A DNA stretch of 34,629 nt, from NCBI RefSeq assembly GCF_022230925.1, contig NZ_JAKKFH010000014.1:1-34629 (forward strand). Direction: 5' to 3'. A program made the translations under genes and the position numbers. Under the pieces are notes generated by a model. The model was given only the letters and a program-made list of their open reading frames with translations. It did not search any database and was not told the DNA's origin. Source of the stretch: Micromonospora alfalfae. GTDB taxonomy: Bacteria; Actinomycetota; Actinomycetes; Mycobacteriales; Micromonosporaceae. This document shows positions 31,945 to 34,629 of the stretch, in pieces (position 1 is the stretch's first letter; every line of letters starts with the position of its first letter).

Positions 31945-34497
31945 CTATCCGCCGCAGGCGTTTGCGGCGTGCTGGGCGGTGTGGACGGTGGTCACGTCCC
32001 GGCCGGCGACCGCCCCGGTGGCCCGGACCGTCGCCGAGCCGGCCGGCACCGACGACGCGCGGGTGTTGAACGACTGATAGACGGTCGCTCCCGGCCCGAC
32101 GGCGGCGAACGACCGGTTTCCGTACGGGGTCTCGACGGTGATGTCGACCGGCTCGTCCGAGTCGTTGCGCGCCTGCACCGCCAGGTAGGTCCTGCCACTC
32201 AGGCAACGCGCCTCGGCGGTGGCCGTCACCGGCAGCGCCGCCAGCACCCCGAGTCGGGCCAGTTGGTGGCTGAGTGCCCGCTCCGGTGCGTCGATCTGGT
32301 TCTGGGTGCCGAACTGGCCGTCCCGTGCCGCCGTCGCCGCCGCGAGCGCGGACTGCGTCGCGGCCCAGGCGTCGGCCGGGTAGTGGCGCGGGTCGAGCGT
32401 CTGCGCGTGGGCGACGGCCGCGTCGAGGGCTGTGGTGTCCAGTGGCCGGGCCTGCGCGGTCAGCACATCGCTGAGCAGGTAGTCGTCGAAGTCGACATGG
32501 CCGCCGGTTTCCTGGGTCGCGTAGTTGAACAGGCCCACCCGGTGACCCATGAAGTGGGCGAGGCTTCCGTCGAGCGCCTGCGGGCCCACCCGGTTGCCGA
32601 GCCGGGTCCACTGGATTCCGTCCAGGCTGTAGTAGAACGTCGTCCACAGTTGCCCGACCGGCGAGGAGAAGTCGAGGTCCGCCTTCAGGTGCACCTCGGT
32701 CGCGTCGCCCAGCGACACTGTCGTGCCGGCGAGGAAGTTCTCCAGCGTCGACTGGTCGAGGTCGACCGCGAACGGCTGCGACCGGTTCACGACGCCGAGG
32801 GTGTTGACGTCACCGACCCGCTTGACCGCCACGTACGAGAATCCGCGGTTGTAGGCCGCCAGGCCCGCGACGTCGCCGTTCTTCATCCCGGAGATGTCCA
32901 TCCGGGTCTGGACCGACTGTCGTGGCCCGAACGTCCGCTGCGAGAGCGTGTTGCGTGCCTCCTCGAACCACGCCAGCTCGGCCCGGTTGGACAGCTTCGT
33001 GTAGACGTACTGGCCGGTGACCACAGAGCCGGCCGTCAACCGCAGCCAGCCGTCGCGGTCGGTGAGTGACCAGTACCGGTTGTCCGGGGCATGGTTCCAT
33101 TCCCACGCCAGGTCCAGCCGCGACCCGTTGGGGGCGATCTCCGCCGGGTCGAGCGGCGCGGGGACCGTCCACTGCTCGTCCTGGTACGCCTTGTGCGGCG
33201 CGTCGTTGGCGAAGTCGTCCGAGGCGACGATGCTCTTCTGCCGCTCGAACAGCTCCTCGGCCGGGCTGAGCCGGATCGGCTTGTCGAACAGGCCGTTGAC
33301 CGGTACGACGCCGTTGGTGCCGAAGGTCGGCCACCCGTTCTGCCAGGTGGCGGGGATGAGTGCCGGGATCCGACCGATCGGGAACGTGTCCCGGAAGAAC
33401 ATGCCGTGCCAGTCGGTCCCGCCGCCCGCGCGGCTGATCGGCACCAGGCTGCCCTGCGCGAAGCCGTTGGAGTTGAGCACTCCGCGCGCCTCGTAGGTGT
33501 TGACCCCACCGGCCGAGGTGTAGCGCCCGAGCAGGTCCTTCGACCGGAACATCACCACCTGGCGGCCCTGCCCGGACGGCCAGGTGATGATGACGGCGTA
33601 GTACCAGCCGTCGATGTGGTAGACCTGCGCGCCCTCGAACAGACCGCCGATGAACGGCTGCCCGGCGTAGTTGCCGGCGGTGAAGATGTTCGGATAGTCC
33701 TGCGCGATGGCGGTCAGGCCGGCGTTGAGGCGTACGGCGCTGGTGCCGCCAGAGCCGTAGAAGATGTACGGGGTGCCGTCGACGTCGAAGAAGAGCGACG
33801 GGTCGTGCAGGCCACGGCCGAGGGCGGTGCGCTGCCACGGGCCGTTCTCGATGTCGTCGGTGCGGTAGAGGTACGCCCCGCTGAGGTTGTTGGTGTTGAA
33901 GACCGCGTAGAACGTGCCGTCGTGGTAGCGCAGCGACGACGCCCACTGGCCCTGGCCGTACGAGTTCTGGCCGTTGCGCAGTGAGAAGGAGTCGCCGATG
34001 CTCGCCCGGTCGAAGACGTAGTTGACGATCTCCCAGTTGACGAGGTCGTACGACTTCATGATCGGCGCGCCAGGGCTCAGGTGCATCGTCGTGCTGATCA
34101 TGTAGTAGATGTCTCGACCCTCGTCGTTCTCGGCGGCCGGCACCCGTTCGACGCTGATGTCCGGCACGTCGGCGTTGAGCAGCGGCACCGAGTAGGTGCC
34201 GTCGCCGGTGTCGGTCGAGGTGTACGACGATCGGGGCGACCATCCGTCGGCAGCGTGCGCGGCGGCGGGGGTGGCCACCAGGATCGCACCGACGAGAACG
34301 GCCGTTGATGCGAGCGCGCACAGTGGACGGAGACGATCGGCGAGCACTGTGGACGCCAGTCGGGTCAACGTGGTGCTGGCGTGGTTGGTGGCGGCGTTCA
34401 GGCTGTTCACAGCGGATTCGCGGGCGATGTTCAGGACACGCGAGCGGACCGACACGACCAAGACGAGCTCCAAACGCGAGAGCGGCGTGAAGGCCAT
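31945..34497 (-). CDS. Secreted GH43 enzyme with FIVAR-like and C-terminal module
   Basis: An 850-residue enzyme counted from ATG 34497. A hydrophobic signal segment (about 57-82, ending AHA) is preceded by an unusually long N-terminal stretch. The GH43 domain (about 100-420) shows Asp113 in ADVPDIS, Asp232 in GLHDPSLFF and Glu288 in LFEGAQVY. A concanavalin-like GH43 accessory sandwich (about 450-685) follows, then a FIVAR-like helical region (about 690-752) and the two-cysteine module (Cys765, Cys848) that also ends the neighbouring GH43. The layout suits a beta-xylosidase or arabinofuranosidase on side chains. A promoter and operator overlap the start; no ribosome site precedes it, suggesting a leaderless mRNA. 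The 204-bp gap to the next gene (31741-31944) shows only a short 7-bp hairpin at 31866-31881. Confidence 0.88.
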   Translation of the reverse strand: MAFTPLSRLELVLVVSVRSRVLNIARESAVNSLNAATNHASTTLTRLASTVLADRLRPLCALASTAVLVGAILVATPAAAHAADGWSPRSSYTSTDTGDGTYSVPLLNADVPDISVERVPAAENDEGRDIYYMISTTMHLSPGAPIMKSYDLVNWEIVNYVFDRASIGDSFSLRNGQNSYGQGQWASSLRYHDGTFYAVFNTNNLSGAYLYRTDDIENGPWQRTALGRGLHDPSLFFDVDGTPYIFYGSGGTSAVRLNAGLTAIAQDYPNIFTAGNYAGQPFIGGLFEGAQVYHIDGWYYAVIITWPSGQGRQVVMFRSKDLLGRYTSAGGVNTYEARGVLNSNGFAQGSLVPISRAGGGTDWHGMFFRDTFPIGRIPALIPATWQNGWPTFGTNGVVPVNGLFDKPIRLSPAEELFERQKSIVASDDFANDAPHKAYQDEQWTVPAPLDPAEIAPNGSRLDLAWEWNHAPDNRYWSLTDRDGWLRLTAGSVVTGQYVYTKLSNRAELAWFEEARNTLSQRTFGPRQSVQTRMDISGMKNGDVAGLAAYNRGFSYVAVKRVGDVNTLGVVNRSQPFAVDLDQSTLENFLAGTTVSLGDATEVHLKADLDFSSPVGQLWTTFYYSLDGIQWTRLGNRVGPQALDGSLAHFMGHRVGLFNYATQETGGHVDFDDYLLSDVLTAQARPLDTTALDAAVAHAQTLDPRHYPADAWAATQSALAAATAARDGQFGTQNQIDAPERALSHQLARLGVLAALPVTATAEARCLSGRTYLAVQARNDSDEPVDITVETPYGNRSFAAVGPGATVYQSFNTRASSVPAGSATVRATGAVAGRDVTTVHTAQHAANACGG

Positions 34498-34499
34498 CG

Positions 34500-34533
34500 T
34501 GTTATCGCTAACAACGCCTGTCAAGACTATCAA
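34500..34533 (-). promoter_or_regulatory. Promoter with LacI-type operator upstream of GH43
   Basis: On the minus strand TTGATA (34533-34528) and TAGCGA (34510-34505) are 17 bp apart, predicting a start at about 34498, next to the ATG at 34497. TGTTATCGCTAACA (34500-34513), a LacI-type palindrome with one mismatched pair, covers the -10 region, so repressor binding would block RNA polymerase. The remaining bases to the window end hold no gene. Confidence 0.5.
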
Positions 34534-34629
34534 TGAAACGTGCCCGAACTATCCCCGTAACACCGCCGACCCTCCACAGTGGACCGTGGTCCCGCGCCAC
34601 CCCCCAGCCTCGGTGATCATGAAGTTGTT

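Noticed and set aside
29311..33069. A 1252-codon open frame on the plus strand
   Set aside because: It lies opposite two clear GH43 genes and the 3' part of their spacer, has Arg/Gly/Val-rich composition and no domain. It arises from GC-biased third positions.

Overview
The window is very GC-rich, with strongly GC-biased third codon positions, GTG and TTG starts beside ATG, purine-rich Shine-Dalgarno sites and I-shaped terminators without U tracts. It encodes a nickel superoxide dismutase, F420-type oxidoreductases, a DUF6223 protein and many secreted plant-polysaccharide enzymes. Together these point to a soil or plant-associated actinomycete, most likely Micromonosporaceae (Micromonospora-like); this is inferred from protein style, not from a marker gene. 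No rRNA, tRNA, CRISPR array, transposase or phage gene was seen.

Layout. 1-500: 3' end of a collagen-like, LPXTG-anchored surface protein, closed by two hairpins. 540-3966: a small P-loop kinase-like gene, a translationally coupled rtcB-prfH pair (ribosome rescue and RNA repair) and a convergent epoxide-hydrolase-like gene. 4129-8169: a GH43-like enzyme with no export signal, a PIG-L deacetylase and a secreted GH10 xylanase with its own control region. 8359-10990: an ArsR-like repressor lacking the metal cysteines, a 3' remnant of argS, a probable lipoprotein, a Ddn-like flavin/F420 reductase and a DUF6223 membrane protein. 11076-14883: a NarL-type response regulator, its histidine kinase and an ABC exporter, all on the minus strand. 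15040-18455: a MarR regulator divergent from two paralogous luciferase-like monooxygenases and an F420-reductase-like gene, with paired operator-like palindromes between. 18452-22149: TPR protein, GNAT acetyltransferase, DUF1801 protein, an unrecognised protein and an IMPase-family protein with altered active-site residues. 22146-24025: a MerR/SoxR-type promoter, sodN (without sodX beside it) and a radical SAM protein with unusual cysteine spacing.

24177-34533 is a polysaccharide-utilisation region: secreted PL1 pectate lyase, a secreted esterase, two large secreted GH43 enzymes sharing a two-cysteine C-terminal module, and, directly behind one GH43, a WxL-like surface protein and a DUF916-type membrane-anchored partner. 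Near-palindromic LacI-type sites lie upstream of several of these genes. Enzymes for xylan, arabinan or arabinoxylan and pectin backbones are therefore clustered, and WxL/DUF916 proteins could hold enzyme or substrate at the cell surface.

The least expected combinations are the GH43-WxL-DUF916 gene string, the sodN-radical SAM pair behind a 19-bp-spacer promoter, and the shared C-terminal module of the GH43 enzymes.
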